64,000 nt of DNA from Streptomyces sp. SID12488 (GTDB lineage: Bacteria > Actinomycetota > Actinomycetes > Streptomycetales > Streptomycetaceae), in assembly GCF_010548275.1 (NCBI RefSeq), contig NZ_JAAGLT010000001.1, forward strand, positions 124,001 to 188,000. Reading direction: 5' to 3'. Both the position numbers and the translations under genes were made by a program. The notes beneath the pieces were generated by a model. That model was not told the origin of the DNA. It made no database searches and saw nothing but the letters and a program-made list of their open reading frames with translations. Positions 43,462-53,472 of this stretch are shown one piece after another; within the stretch, counting starts at the first letter, position 1; each line of letters begins with the position of its first letter.

Positions 43462-45567
43462 TCATACGGGTTCCGGCTGCCGTTCCGGTCGTACGGCGTC
43501 CGGGTCGGGCTTGCGGGACAGCGCGCCCGGCCACCACACCCGCCGGCCCAGTGCCACGCTCGCGCTCGTCACCAGGTACGTCCGGACGAGGAAGGTGTCC
43601 AGGAGCACGCCGACCGCGATCACGAAGCCCAGTTCGACGAGTTGGACGAGGCCCATGTTCGTCAGCACCGCGAAGGTCGCGGCGAGGACCAGACCGGCGG
43701 AGGCGATGACCCCGCCCGTCGTGCGCAGCGCGGTGAGAGCGGCCGCCGCCGGTTCCGCGCCCCGCAGGGACTCCTCACGCATCCGGTGCATGAGGAAGAT
43801 GCCGTAGTCGACGCCGAGGGCGACCAGGAACACGAAGGACAGCAGGCCGAGTCCTGGGTCGGTGCCGTCGAAGCCGAACAGCGGGCCGAACACCAGTCCG
43901 CCGATGCCGAGCGAGGCTCCCCACACCGCGACGACGGCGACCACCAGCATCAGCGGTGCGACGAGCGAGCGCAGCAGCACGATCAGGATCAGCAGCACGG
44001 ACAGCAGCACGATGGGTACGACGACCCACACGTCCCGCGCGTTGGTGTCGACCAGGTCGATCTGCTGGGCGCTCGGTCCGCCGACGTACGAACCCTTCAG
44101 GTCCTCCCGCAGCCTCTCGATGGTCGTGGTCTCGCCGGCCGACTGGGGCGCGTCCTTCGCGAAGACGGTGATCTCGGTCCAGCCGTCGCCGGTACGTTCC
44201 TTCCGCGCGTCGCTGATCCCGTCGGCGCCCCGGATCGTCGCGAGGGTCCGGTCGGCCTGCCCGGCCGGGGTGATGACGCTGATGGGCTGGCTGCCCCGGC
44301 CGGGATAGGCCTTGGCCAGGGACTCCATCGCGACGACCGAGTCCGGCTTGTCGACGAAGGCGTCCTCCTCCTTGCCCGGTCCGGGCAGGTTCAGTACCCC
44401 CAGAGCGAGCGCCCCGAGTAGGACCGCGCCGCTCGCCAGGACCACCAGTGGCCGGCGTCCGGCGGAGCTGCCCATCGCGGCGAACAGCGACAGCCGGCGC
44501 GTCTTGGGCGTGCTGCCGTATGCGGGCACGAGCGGCCAGAACACCCGGCGGCCCAGCAGCACCAGGATCGCGGGAAGCAGGGTGAGCATCGCGACCAGTG
44601 CGCACAGCACGCCCACCGCGCCCAACGGGCCCATGCTGCGGCTGGAGTTGAGGTCGGCGGCGAGCAGACACAGCAGCCCGGCGGCGACCGTGCCGGAGGA
44701 GGCGAGTACGGCGGGTCCGCAGCCGCGCAGGGCGGCCGCCATGGCGTCGTACGGCCGCTCGAAGCGCCGCAGTTCCTCGCGGTAGCGGGAGACGAGGAGG
44801 AGGGCGTAGTCCGTGCCGGCGCCGAAGACCAGGATCGTCATGATGCCCGAGCTCTGGCCCGAAATCGTCGTTCCGAAGGCCTGATTGAGGCCGTAGGCGA
44901 CGCCCATCGACAGGAAGTCGGCGATACCGGCAACGACGAGCGGGACCAGCCACAGGACCGGGCTGCGGTAGATGAGGATCAGGAGCAGGGCGACCACGGC
45001 GACCGTGGTGTAGAGCAGCGGTCCGCCGAGCGAGTCGTAGACCTCGCCGGCATCGGTGGCCAGCGCCCCCGGCCCGCCGACCTCGACGCCCAACCCGCCC
45101 TCGCTGTGGGCGACTTCGCGCACGTCTTGGACGAGGGCGTCCCGTTTCTTCTCGTCGGTGCCGGGCTCGTTGCTGGTCACCGGGTACATGAGCGTGGTGC
45201 CGTCGGCGGACGGTACGCCCTGTGGGGTGGCCGTCAGGACGTGCTCGCCGGCGATCCGGCCGACCTGTTCGGCGGCCGTGGCTTTGTCGGCCGCGGTGAG
45301 TCCGCCGTCGCGGTGGTAGACGAGGACCAGTTGTGTGGTCTCGCCGCCGGGCAACCGGTCCTGGATCCGGGCGACTTGGGTCGAGTCGGCGTTCGCGGGC
45401 AGATAGTCGGTGATCCGGTCGTGCTGCACCTCGGAGAGCTTGGCCGCGAACGGCCCCACGATCGCGAGCACCCCGATCCACAGCCCGAGCACGAGCCAGG
45501 GCACGGCCCGCCTGCGTCGCGCGCCCTTCAGTGTCTTTTCGGCCCCTATGGACCCTTTGGCCCCCAT
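43462..45567 (-). CDS. MMPL/RND-family membrane transporter
   Basis: 701 aa. Two repeats, each with a large extracytoplasmic loop and a transmembrane bundle; the conserved GxGxDY-type motifs are FGAGTDYALLLVSRYREE (first half) and LGVDYGIFLMHRMREE (second half). About 12 hydrophobic segments. ATG 45567 follows GGGGAGGG; ATG 45594 is an upstream alternative. Actinobacterial MMPL proteins export lipids, polyketides or drugs. The two-component system lies 68 bp downstream on the same strand, and a palindrome lies 130 bp upstream. Confidence 0.9.
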   Translation of the reverse strand: MGAKGSIGAEKTLKGARRRRAVPWLVLGLWIGVLAIVGPFAAKLSEVQHDRITDYLPANADSTQVARIQDRLPGGETTQLVLVYHRDGGLTAADKATAAEQVGRIAGEHVLTATPQGVPSADGTTLMYPVTSNEPGTDEKKRDALVQDVREVAHSEGGLGVEVGGPGALATDAGEVYDSLGGPLLYTTVAVVALLLILIYRSPVLWLVPLVVAGIADFLSMGVAYGLNQAFGTTISGQSSGIMTILVFGAGTDYALLLVSRYREELRRFERPYDAMAAALRGCGPAVLASSGTVAAGLLCLLAADLNSSRSMGPLGAVGVLCALVAMLTLLPAILVLLGRRVFWPLVPAYGSTPKTRRLSLFAAMGSSAGRRPLVVLASGAVLLGALALGVLNLPGPGKEEDAFVDKPDSVVAMESLAKAYPGRGSQPISVITPAGQADRTLATIRGADGISDARKERTGDGWTEITVFAKDAPQSAGETTTIERLREDLKGSYVGGPSAQQIDLVDTNARDVWVVVPIVLLSVLLILIVLLRSLVAPLMLVVAVVAVWGASLGIGGLVFGPLFGFDGTDPGLGLLSFVFLVALGVDYGIFLMHRMREESLRGAEPAAAALTALRTTGGVIASAGLVLAATFAVLTNMGLVQLVELGFVIAVGVLLDTFLVRTYLVTSASVALGRRVWWPGALSRKPDPDAVRPERQPEPV

Positions 45568-45696
45568 GTCGAGGCCCTCCCCTCGTCCGGACATCTGGAT
45601 GGATGACGCTCACCAGAATTCCGTCGCACGGGGGTGGATTCGTCGCGCGGGAGGGCGAGTTCGGCAGTACTACCCGGGGTGACCCTCAGGCCGTAT

Positions 45697-45712
45697 TACT
45701 CCCCGGGGAGTA
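45697..45712. promoter_or_regulatory. Perfect 16-bp palindrome upstream of the MMPL gene
   Basis: TACTCCCCGGGGAGTA is 130 bp before the MMPL start. A related half, TACCCGGGGT, occurs at 45670-45679. Candidate operator, for the neighbouring response regulator or another regulator. Confidence 0.5.
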
Positions 45713-45788
45713 CGCGACGCGGAACCGGAAGGCCCGAGAGCGGCCCGGGAGGAGCCCCGGAGAGACCTGGAGAGGCGCCTGGAGAGAC

Positions 45789-46463
45789 CTAGGACGGCGT
45801 GCGCGCCGCCGCGGCCAGCAGCCGTGTCACGTCGTCCCCGCAGATCGTCAGCGCCGCGCCGACCGTCGCGAGGACGTCGCGTTCCGCCGGTGCGTACGGG
45901 CCGTCGGCCAGGGCGATGCGGGCGCCCTGGAGGAGAATCGATTCGCGGCCGGGGGCGGCCAGGTGCGGGGCCAGGGGGTCCAGGGCCTCATGGAGCTCTA
46001 TGGCGAGACCGGGGCCGCACGGTGGGCCGAAGAGGCGGCCCGTGTCGGCGGCCAGGGCGTCCACCAGGGCCGCGAGCTGGTCCTCCGTACAGTCGTCGAA
46101 GCCCGCCGCGCGAACGCCCGTCACCGCCGTCTCCAGGGCGAGCCGGGCCTGGGTACCGCCGGCGGCGAGGACCGCGAGGGCGACCGTGTGGACCGCGTCG
46201 CGGAGCATCGCGGAGAAGCGGGTCGTGGTGGGGTGGTCGAGGACGTCCGTGCCGAAGTGGCTCTGACAGGCCGCGCATTCGACGACCGGGCCGGTCTCAC
46301 CGCCCGGCAGAATCGGTACGCCGAGAAAGGTGAAGCGGCGACGGCCCGTCAGGCGCTGGTAGTTGCGGTCTCCGCCGCAACCGGGGCAGAAGAACTCGCC
46401 GTCCCCGACACCGGCCCAGACCGTACGCGAGCCCAGGACGCGTGCCGTCCGGCCTCCGCGCAC
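45789..46463 (-). CDS. TerB-like protein with N-terminal zinc ribbon
   Basis: 224 aa. Two CxxC pairs near the N-terminus (FFCPGCGGD and ECAACQSH) form a zinc ribbon; the C-terminal half is all-helical with DGPYAPAERDVLATVGAAL, the acidic motif of TerB/DjlA-like domains. Relatives are annotated as tellurite-resistance TerB family, although no tellurite link is known for this form. GTG 46463 is the best start; other in-frame starts lie upstream. Confidence 0.7.
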   Translation of the reverse strand: MRGGRTARVLGSRTVWAGVGDGEFFCPGCGGDRNYQRLTGRRRFTFLGVPILPGGETGPVVECAACQSHFGTDVLDHPTTTRFSAMLRDAVHTVALAVLAAGGTQARLALETAVTGVRAAGFDDCTEDQLAALVDALAADTGRLFGPPCGPGLAIELHEALDPLAPHLAAPGRESILLQGARIALADGPYAPAERDVLATVGAALTICGDDVTRLLAAAARTPS

Positions 46464-46576
46464 GACTCGGCCGTCTCGTCGCTGTCCTGGGAGCACGTCG
46501 CACCTCCGGTAACTACCCCCAACTGCCTGCAGGGCGCGGGAGGTACCCCCACCGGCAACACCGCCGCGCTGGCGTG

Positions 46577-46606
46577 ATGTTAGCCACTTTGTTGATGTGT
46601 AGTCAG
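46577..46606 (-). promoter_or_regulatory. Possible promoter for the TerB-like gene
   Basis: On the minus strand CTGACT (46606-46601) and TAACAT (46582-46577) are separated by 18 bp, within an AT-richer stretch about 110 bp before the start codon. Weak, sequence-only evidence. Confidence 0.3.
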
Positions 46607-46661
46607 TACCCAGGACCAGACCTGCCCATGACCGACCCTTGGTTTGGCCGGTAAACGACGG

Positions 46662-46695
46662 CCGCCCCGCCCGCCACGAAGGGCGGACGGGGCGG
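46662..46695 (-). terminator. leuA terminator
   Basis: Arms 46662-46675 and 46682-46695 pair with one mismatch in 14 bp around a 6-nt loop, 22 bp after the leuA stop, and the minus strand then reads GTCGTTT. Confidence 0.75.
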
Positions 46696-46716
46696 GAAAC
46701 CAACCGGTCGGGTGAG

Positions 46717-48528
<1,812 letters not shown>

Positions 48529-48576
48529 TTACAGGCCCTCGCCGCGGCAGCTAAGGAGGAGCAGCCCGATACGCAT
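48529..48576 (-). CDS. Leucine-rich leader peptide of leuA
   Basis: 15 codons: MRIGLLLLSCRGEGL, with four consecutive Leu codons (CTG CTC CTC CTT) then one at the end. A ribosome stalled at these codons during leucine starvation would change folding of the downstream hairpin and let transcription reach leuA. I recall such leaders before leuA in streptomycetes. The start is ATG 48576; 81 bp separate the stop from leuA. Confidence 0.78.
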   Translation of the reverse strand: MRIGLLLLSCRGEGL

Positions 48577-48841
48577 GATGCTCCGCACTGTAGCCGAGCC
48601 GCGCCGGACGCGCGGACCTGTATCACTATGCGGGACCTTCAGTATGCGGGAGCGAGGGGACAAAAGGCGTAAAAAGTGCCCCATCCCACTCGGTCGCGGA
48701 TCGACCACCAGCCGGTCACCACTCGCCGCTAACTCAGCGCATACCACTCCGTCACCGAACGGTGGGCTCCTTGTCCGGGTATTTCACCAATCATGGTTGC
48801 GGGTAGTGACAGCCGCATGACGCGGTGCAAGGGTGCCGGGC

Positions 48842-49924
48842 ATGACGACAAACGGGGGCTCTGAGCCCGTCTTCTGCACGATCGTCCCACCACACATCCT
48901 CAACACACTCGCCCGTCACGAGGACCCGGCCGTCTCCGGCCCCGCACTGCGCACGCTGCTGCTCGACTCCCAGAAACGGACCGAGCGCCGCCTCACCGCC
49001 GAGTTCGGCCTGGCCGCCGTCCCGGCCGTGAAAGCACCATCCGACCAGCCGCTGCGCACCATCTACGACGCCGAGCACCGCACCACGCTGCCCGGCACAA
49101 AGGTGCGCGCCGAGGGCTCCGAGCCCGGCCAGGACGCCACCGTCAACCGTGCCTACGCCGGCCTCGGCGCCACCTTCGACCTCTACCTCAAGGCCTACCA
49201 GCGCCACTCGATCGACGGCGAAGGCCTGCCCCTCGACGCGACCGTCCACTACGACGAGAACTACAACAACGCCTTCTGGGACGGCAACCAGATGGTGTTC
49301 GGCGACGGCGACGGCGAGATCTTCGTCGACTTCACCAGCTCCATCGACGTCATCGGCCACGAACTGACCCACGGCGTGACCCAGCACACCGCGAACCTCA
49401 CGTACTACGGCCAGCCCGGCGCCCTCAACGAGTCGATGTCGGACGTCTTCGGCTCGCTCATCAAGCAGTACTCGCTCGGCCAGACCGCCGCCGAAGCCGA
49501 CTGGCTGATCGGCGCGGGCCTGCTCGCCCCGAGCGTCACCGGCACGGCCCTGCGCTCCATGAAGGAACCGGGCAGCGCGTACGACGACGACGTGCTCGGC
49601 AAGGACCCGCAGCCCGCGACCATGGACGGCTATGTCCGCACCGGCCGCGACAACGGCGGCGTCCACATCAACAGCGGCATCCCCAACCACGCCTTCTACA
49701 TCGTCGCCACCACACTCGGCGGCAATGCGTGGGAGCGGGCCGGGCAGATCTGGTACGACGTGCTGACCGGCGGCGATCTGAAGAAGGACGCGTTCTTCGA
49801 CGACTTCGCCCAGCTGACCGTCGCGACCGCGAACGAGCGCTACGGCGACGGCGAGGAACTCCAGTCCGTACTGAAGGCATGGGAGCGGGTCGGAGTGCCC
49901 ATCACGCCCCGGCCACGCCTGTAG
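48842..49924 (+). CDS. Protealysin-type M4 metalloprotease (no signal peptide)
   Basis: 360 aa thermolysin-fold enzyme with a short propeptide (about 1-55) bearing the protealysin motif PPHIL near residues 18-22, and no signal peptide. Zinc ligands: HELTH (about 173) and GALNESMSD (about 197); the substrate-binding stretch YNNAFWDGNQMVFGDGDGE and the His of GGVHINSGIPNHAFY are present. ATG 48842 follows AAGGG. Protealysins act inside the cell or leave it by unknown routes. The next gene encodes a probable emfourin inhibitor, as in other protealysin operons. Confidence 0.9.
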   Translation: MTTNGGSEPVFCTIVPPHILNTLARHEDPAVSGPALRTLLLDSQKRTERRLTAEFGLAAVPAVKAPSDQPLRTIYDAEHRTTLPGTKVRAEGSEPGQDATVNRAYAGLGATFDLYLKAYQRHSIDGEGLPLDATVHYDENYNNAFWDGNQMVFGDGDGEIFVDFTSSIDVIGHELTHGVTQHTANLTYYGQPGALNESMSDVFGSLIKQYSLGQTAAEADWLIGAGLLAPSVTGTALRSMKEPGSAYDDDVLGKDPQPATMDGYVRTGRDNGGVHINSGIPNHAFYIVATTLGGNAWERAGQIWYDVLTGGDLKKDAFFDDFAQLTVATANERYGDGEELQSVLKAWERVGVPITPRPRL

Positions 49925-50037
49925 CCGTACGGGCCCGCCCGCACCGGCCGCACTCGTCATCAGACACCGGCATCAGACACCGGCGTCAGGGCACTCGTCA
50001 CTCGTACTGGAACCGTTCTCGTACTAGACAGGGACCC

Positions 50038-50304
50038 ATGCTTATTCAGGTGCGACGTACGGGCGGATTCGCGGGCATCGAGCGGTGCGCCGAGGTGGAC
50101 ACCTCGGGGCGGCCCGACGCCGCCGAGTGGCACGCCCTGGCCGATCAGGCGATCGCGTCCGGCGGGGGCACCCCGCCGGACGGCGTGCCGGACGGTTTCA
50201 GCTACGAGATCACGGTGGACGGCAAGACGGTGTACTGCGCCGATCCCCGGCTCACGGAAGAGCAGCGGAAGCTGATCTCAAGGGTGTTGAAAGAGGGGGC
50301 ATAA
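50038..50304 (+). CDS. Emfourin-like M4 protease inhibitor
   Basis: 88 aa. Starts MLIQVRRTGGFAGIERCAEV; the RRTGGFAGI segment followed by a helix (DAAEWHALADQAI) and PDGFSYEITVDGKTVYCAD match emfourin, the inhibitor of protealysin-like proteases encoded beside them. 113 bp after the protease gene on the same strand. Likely keeps the intracellular M4 enzyme inactive. Identification is from remembered family features and context. Confidence 0.8.
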   Translation: MLIQVRRTGGFAGIERCAEVDTSGRPDAAEWHALADQAIASGGGTPPDGVPDGFSYEITVDGKTVYCADPRLTEEQRKLISRVLKEGA

Positions 50305-50395
50305 CGGGTGTCGCGGGTGTCGACGGGCAGGGTGTGATCGCATCGTCACCCTGGCCCGTTGACACCCGTTACCCCCGGTACCGATGATCCGGCGC

Positions 50396-51724
50396 ATGGC
50401 GATCAACCCGATACCCCAGTTCCCGGCCGGCTTCCTGTGGGGTGTGTCCACCTCGGCGCACCAGATCGAGGGCGCGGCGGACCAGCGCGAACAGTCCGTG
50501 TGGGACACCTTCACGGCCGAGCCCGGACGTGTGAAGGACGGCTCGACGGCGGCGGTGGCCTGCGACCACTTCCACCGCTACCCCGAGGACGTGGCCCTGC
50601 TGGCCGGCCTCGGCGTGGACGCGTACCGCTTCTCCGTCTCCTGGCCCCGTGTGAACTCCCCCGGCGGCCTCGACTTCTACGACCGACTGGTGGACGAGCT
50701 GTGCGCGGCGGGCGTACGCCCCGTCCCGACCCTCTTCCACTGGGACCTGCCGGTGAGCCTCCAGGAGAAGGGTGGCTGGCTGGAGCGGGACACGGCGTCC
50801 AGGTTCGCCGAGTACGTGTCCGTCGTCGCCGAGCGGCTCGGCGACCGGGTGAACAAGTGGATCACACTCAACGAGCCCGCCGAACACACCCTGTTCGGGC
50901 ACGCGTTGGGCGCGCACGCACCGGGCAAGCAGCTGATGTTCGACGCGCTTCCGGCCGCCCACCACCAACTCCTGGGCCACGGCCTGGCCGTACGGGCACT
51001 GCGCGCCGCCGGCGCCACGGACATCGGGATCGCCAACTCGCACGGACCGACCTGGCCGGCGTCGCAGGAGCAGGCGGACCTGGAGGCGGCCGGGTTCTAC
51101 GACCTCCTCCTCAACCGGCTGTTCGCCGACCCGATCCTCCTGGGCGAATACCCGGACGGTCTGGGCGAGTTGATGCCGGGCGACGTGGCGGCCGACCTGA
51201 AGGTGATCGGCGAGCCGCTCGACTTCTACGGCGTCAACTACTACGCCCCGACGAAGGTGGGCGCGCCGCAGGGCGCCGACATCGAGTTCGGCGGCCTGAC
51301 GATCCCGGCCGAACTCCCCTTCTCCGTCCAGGAGATCGAGGACGTCCCGGTGACGGACTTCGGCTGGCCCGTCGTACCCGAGGGCCTCACCGAGCTGCTC
51401 ACCACCTTCCAGGACCGCTACGGGGACCGGCTGCCGCCCGTCGTCATCACCGAGAACGGCTGCTCGTACGAGGGGCTCGACGACCAGGACCGCATCGCCT
51501 ACCTGGACGGTCATGTCCGGGCGCTGCACCGGGCGTTGGAGGCGGGCGTGGATGTGCGCGGCTACTTCGTGTGGTCGCTGCTGGACAACTTCGAATGGGC
51601 GGAGGGGTATGCGCGCCGGTTCGGCCTGGTCCACGTGGACCTCGCGGACCCCACCACTCTGACCCGGACGCCCAAGGCCTCGTACGGCTGGTTCAGGGAC
51701 CTCCTCCAGGCGCAGAGAGACTGA
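50396..51724 (+). CDS. GH1 beta-glucosidase
   Basis: 442 aa TIM-barrel glycosidase. FLWGVSTSAHQIEG at the start, acid/base Glu in TLNEPAEH (about 160), nucleophile Glu in VITENGC (about 351), and WSLLDNFEWAEGY for sugar binding. No signal peptide, so it acts on imported oligosaccharides. ATG 50396 is taken; ATG 50384 is in frame. A TTGACA at 50359-50364 with a weak -10 would place transcription start at about 50394, so the mRNA may be leaderless. Two bp before the transporter gene: one operon. Confidence 0.9.
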   Translation: MAINPIPQFPAGFLWGVSTSAHQIEGAADQREQSVWDTFTAEPGRVKDGSTAAVACDHFHRYPEDVALLAGLGVDAYRFSVSWPRVNSPGGLDFYDRLVDELCAAGVRPVPTLFHWDLPVSLQEKGGWLERDTASRFAEYVSVVAERLGDRVNKWITLNEPAEHTLFGHALGAHAPGKQLMFDALPAAHHQLLGHGLAVRALRAAGATDIGIANSHGPTWPASQEQADLEAAGFYDLLLNRLFADPILLGEYPDGLGELMPGDVAADLKVIGEPLDFYGVNYYAPTKVGAPQGADIEFGGLTIPAELPFSVQEIEDVPVTDFGWPVVPEGLTELLTTFQDRYGDRLPPVVITENGCSYEGLDDQDRIAYLDGHVRALHRALEAGVDVRGYFVWSLLDNFEWAEGYARRFGLVHVDLADPTTLTRTPKASYGWFRDLLQAQRD

Positions 51725-51726
51725 GG

Positions 51727-52983
51727 ATGACCGACATGTCCCGCTCGGCGAGTGCGCTCGCCGAGCCGGTGGAACGGGTCGGGCGAGGGTGGACGGCCTC
51801 GCTCTCGCTCGCCAACGGGGCGATCTGGGTGGGCTGGTTCGGGCCGCTGCAGATCCTTCTCGCCTCCCAGGCCGAGGACTTCGCGCCCGGCACCGGGATG
51901 TCCAAGGAGACCCTGCTGGCCTGGGTGGCGGGCGCGGGCGCCCTGGTGTCGCTCGCGGCGAACCCGTTCTTCGGCGCGCTGTCGGACCGTACGACATCGC
52001 GGTGGGGGCGCCGTACGCCGTGGATCGTGGCCGGCGCGGCGGGCGGCGCATTGTCGTTGCTGCTGCTGGCGGGGGCGAGTGGGCTGTGGACGATGGTGGC
52101 GGGGTGGTGCCTGGTCCAGCTGACCCTGAACGCGGCCTACGCCGCCATCACCGCCGCCGTCCCCGACCGTGTCCCCAAGCTTCAACGGGGTTCTGTGGGC
52201 GGCTGGTTGGGCGTCGCGCAGATCCTCGGTGTGGTCGGCGGGACGGGTCTGGCGACGGCGCTGGGCGGGGTGGGCGCGGGCTATGCGGCGTGCGCGGCTT
52301 TCACGCTGCTGGGCGTGCTGCCGTACGTCCTGCGGCACAAGGATCTGCGGCTGGCGGTCGAGGATCTGCCGGTGTGGTCCTGGCGGACCTTCCTGACCGG
52401 TTTCTGGCTGAGCCCGCGCCGCTATCCGGACCTGGGCTGGGCATGGCTGACCCGTTTCCTGATCAACCTGAGCAACGCGCTGACGCTGCTGTACCTCCTG
52501 TACTACCTGCGCGACCGCCTCGACTACTCCGACCCCGAGCAGGGCGTCCTGATCCTGACGGCGGTGTACAGCGTGATGCTGATGGCCACCGTCGTCGTCA
52601 GCGGGGCCTGGTCGGACCGGGTGTGCCGCCGCAAGCCGTTCGTGCTCTGGTCGGGCGTGCTCATGGCGGTGGCGACGGCGATGCTGGCCGCCTGGCAGAC
52701 CTGGCCGGGGGCGATCGTCGCGTCGGCGGTCCTCGGTATCGGCTTCGGCGTCTTCACGTCTGTCGACTTCGCCCTGATGACGGACGTCCTCCCCACGGCG
52801 CTGGACCGCGGCAAGGACTTGGGCGTCATCAACGTGGCCAACGCCCTGCCCCAGGTGATGGCACCGGCCCTCGCGGCGCCGATCGTGACGTATCTGGGCG
52901 GATACCGGGTGCTGTATCTGGTGTCCGCGGTGATCGGGCTGGCGGGGGCGGTGCTGGTGGGGCGGATTCGGGGCGTGGACTGA
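51727..52983 (+). CDS. MFS/GPH-like sugar transporter coupled to the beta-glucosidase
   Basis: 418 aa, about 12 hydrophobic segments. GALSDRTTSRWGRRTPWIVAG (motif A) and NAAYAAITAAVPDRVPKLQRG resemble SLC45/GPH-type sugar permeases. ATG 51727 overlaps the ribosome site in the end of the glucosidase gene, with 2 bp between stop and start. Probably imports the beta-glucoside that the partner enzyme hydrolyses; substrate is unknown. Confidence 0.82.
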   Translation: MTDMSRSASALAEPVERVGRGWTASLSLANGAIWVGWFGPLQILLASQAEDFAPGTGMSKETLLAWVAGAGALVSLAANPFFGALSDRTTSRWGRRTPWIVAGAAGGALSLLLLAGASGLWTMVAGWCLVQLTLNAAYAAITAAVPDRVPKLQRGSVGGWLGVAQILGVVGGTGLATALGGVGAGYAACAAFTLLGVLPYVLRHKDLRLAVEDLPVWSWRTFLTGFWLSPRRYPDLGWAWLTRFLINLSNALTLLYLLYYLRDRLDYSDPEQGVLILTAVYSVMLMATVVVSGAWSDRVCRRKPFVLWSGVLMAVATAMLAAWQTWPGAIVASAVLGIGFGVFTSVDFALMTDVLPTALDRGKDLGVINVANALPQVMAPALAAPIVTYLGGYRVLYLVSAVIGLAGAVLVGRIRGVD

Positions 52984-53004
52984 TGCGGGCGGATTGACGC
53001 GGGT

Positions 53005-53326
53005 GGGGCTACCAGTCGGGTCACTCCCGCGTCGAGGTAGTGACCGGCGACGCTCCGCAGGTTCCGCAGGTTCCGCAGGTTCCGCAGGTTCCGCAGGTTC
53101 CGCAGGTTCCGCAGGTTCCGCAGGTTCCGCAGCAGCATGCCGAAGTTGAACCGGTCGCCGGGAGGCGTGGGCCACGATTTGTCAGCCAGTCGAGGTCGGG
53201 CACGGCATGGGAGACACCCGCGTCAGCGAGAAGGCCGCCCACCGCCTCGGCAACGGTTGTCCTGCCCACGCCGACGGTGCCGTTGATCAGGAGAGTGCGC
53301 GCGCTCCGAGGACCGGCTGCGTGCAT
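53005..53326 (-). pseudogene. Broken P-loop kinase/ATPase gene bearing a 9-bp tandem repeat
   Basis: The N-terminus (from ATG 53326) reads MHAAGPRSARTLLINGTVG followed by VGRTTVAEAVGGLLADAG: a Walker A (GTVGVGRTT) of the P-loop kinase type. After DLDWL (about 53180) the reading must shift by one frame to continue as WPTPPGDRFNFGMLLRN, then (LRN) repeats and SVAGHYLDAGVTRLV, after which similarity stops at about 53010 near the transporter stop. A frameshift plus 3' truncation suggest a dead gene. The usual family protein is about 180 aa. Confidence 0.65.
53052..53132. repeat. Nine tandem copies of a 9-bp unit (GTTCCGCAG)
   Basis: Eight perfect copies at 53061-53132 and a first copy with one change (GCTCCGCAG, 53052-53060). 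On the minus strand each unit is CTGCGGAAC and encodes LRN in the kinase reading frame. The length is a multiple of three, so expansion does not itself break the frame. Confidence 0.95.
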
Positions 53327-53472
53327 CCCGGCATCTACGTCGAGCAGCGCGGGCTCCCGGAGGCACACTTCAGGCACCCGCCAAACGGACCGGAAACGGG
53401 CGGGTGGGGGAGAGACGCGGCCTGTGCTGCGGCAGCGGCGCCCGTAGGACGCCGACCGAGACGAACCTGCCG

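Noticed and set aside
41451..45567. Antibiotic biosynthetic gene cluster
   Set aside because: A two-component system and exporter occur, but no polyketide, peptide or tailoring biosynthetic genes are in the window.
45789..46463. Tellurite resistance operon
   Set aside because: Only one TerB-like protein is present, with no terC, terD or terE genes near.
53052..53132. CRISPR-like array
   Set aside because: The units are 9 bp and adjacent with no spacers; it is a coding-type tandem repeat, not a CRISPR.
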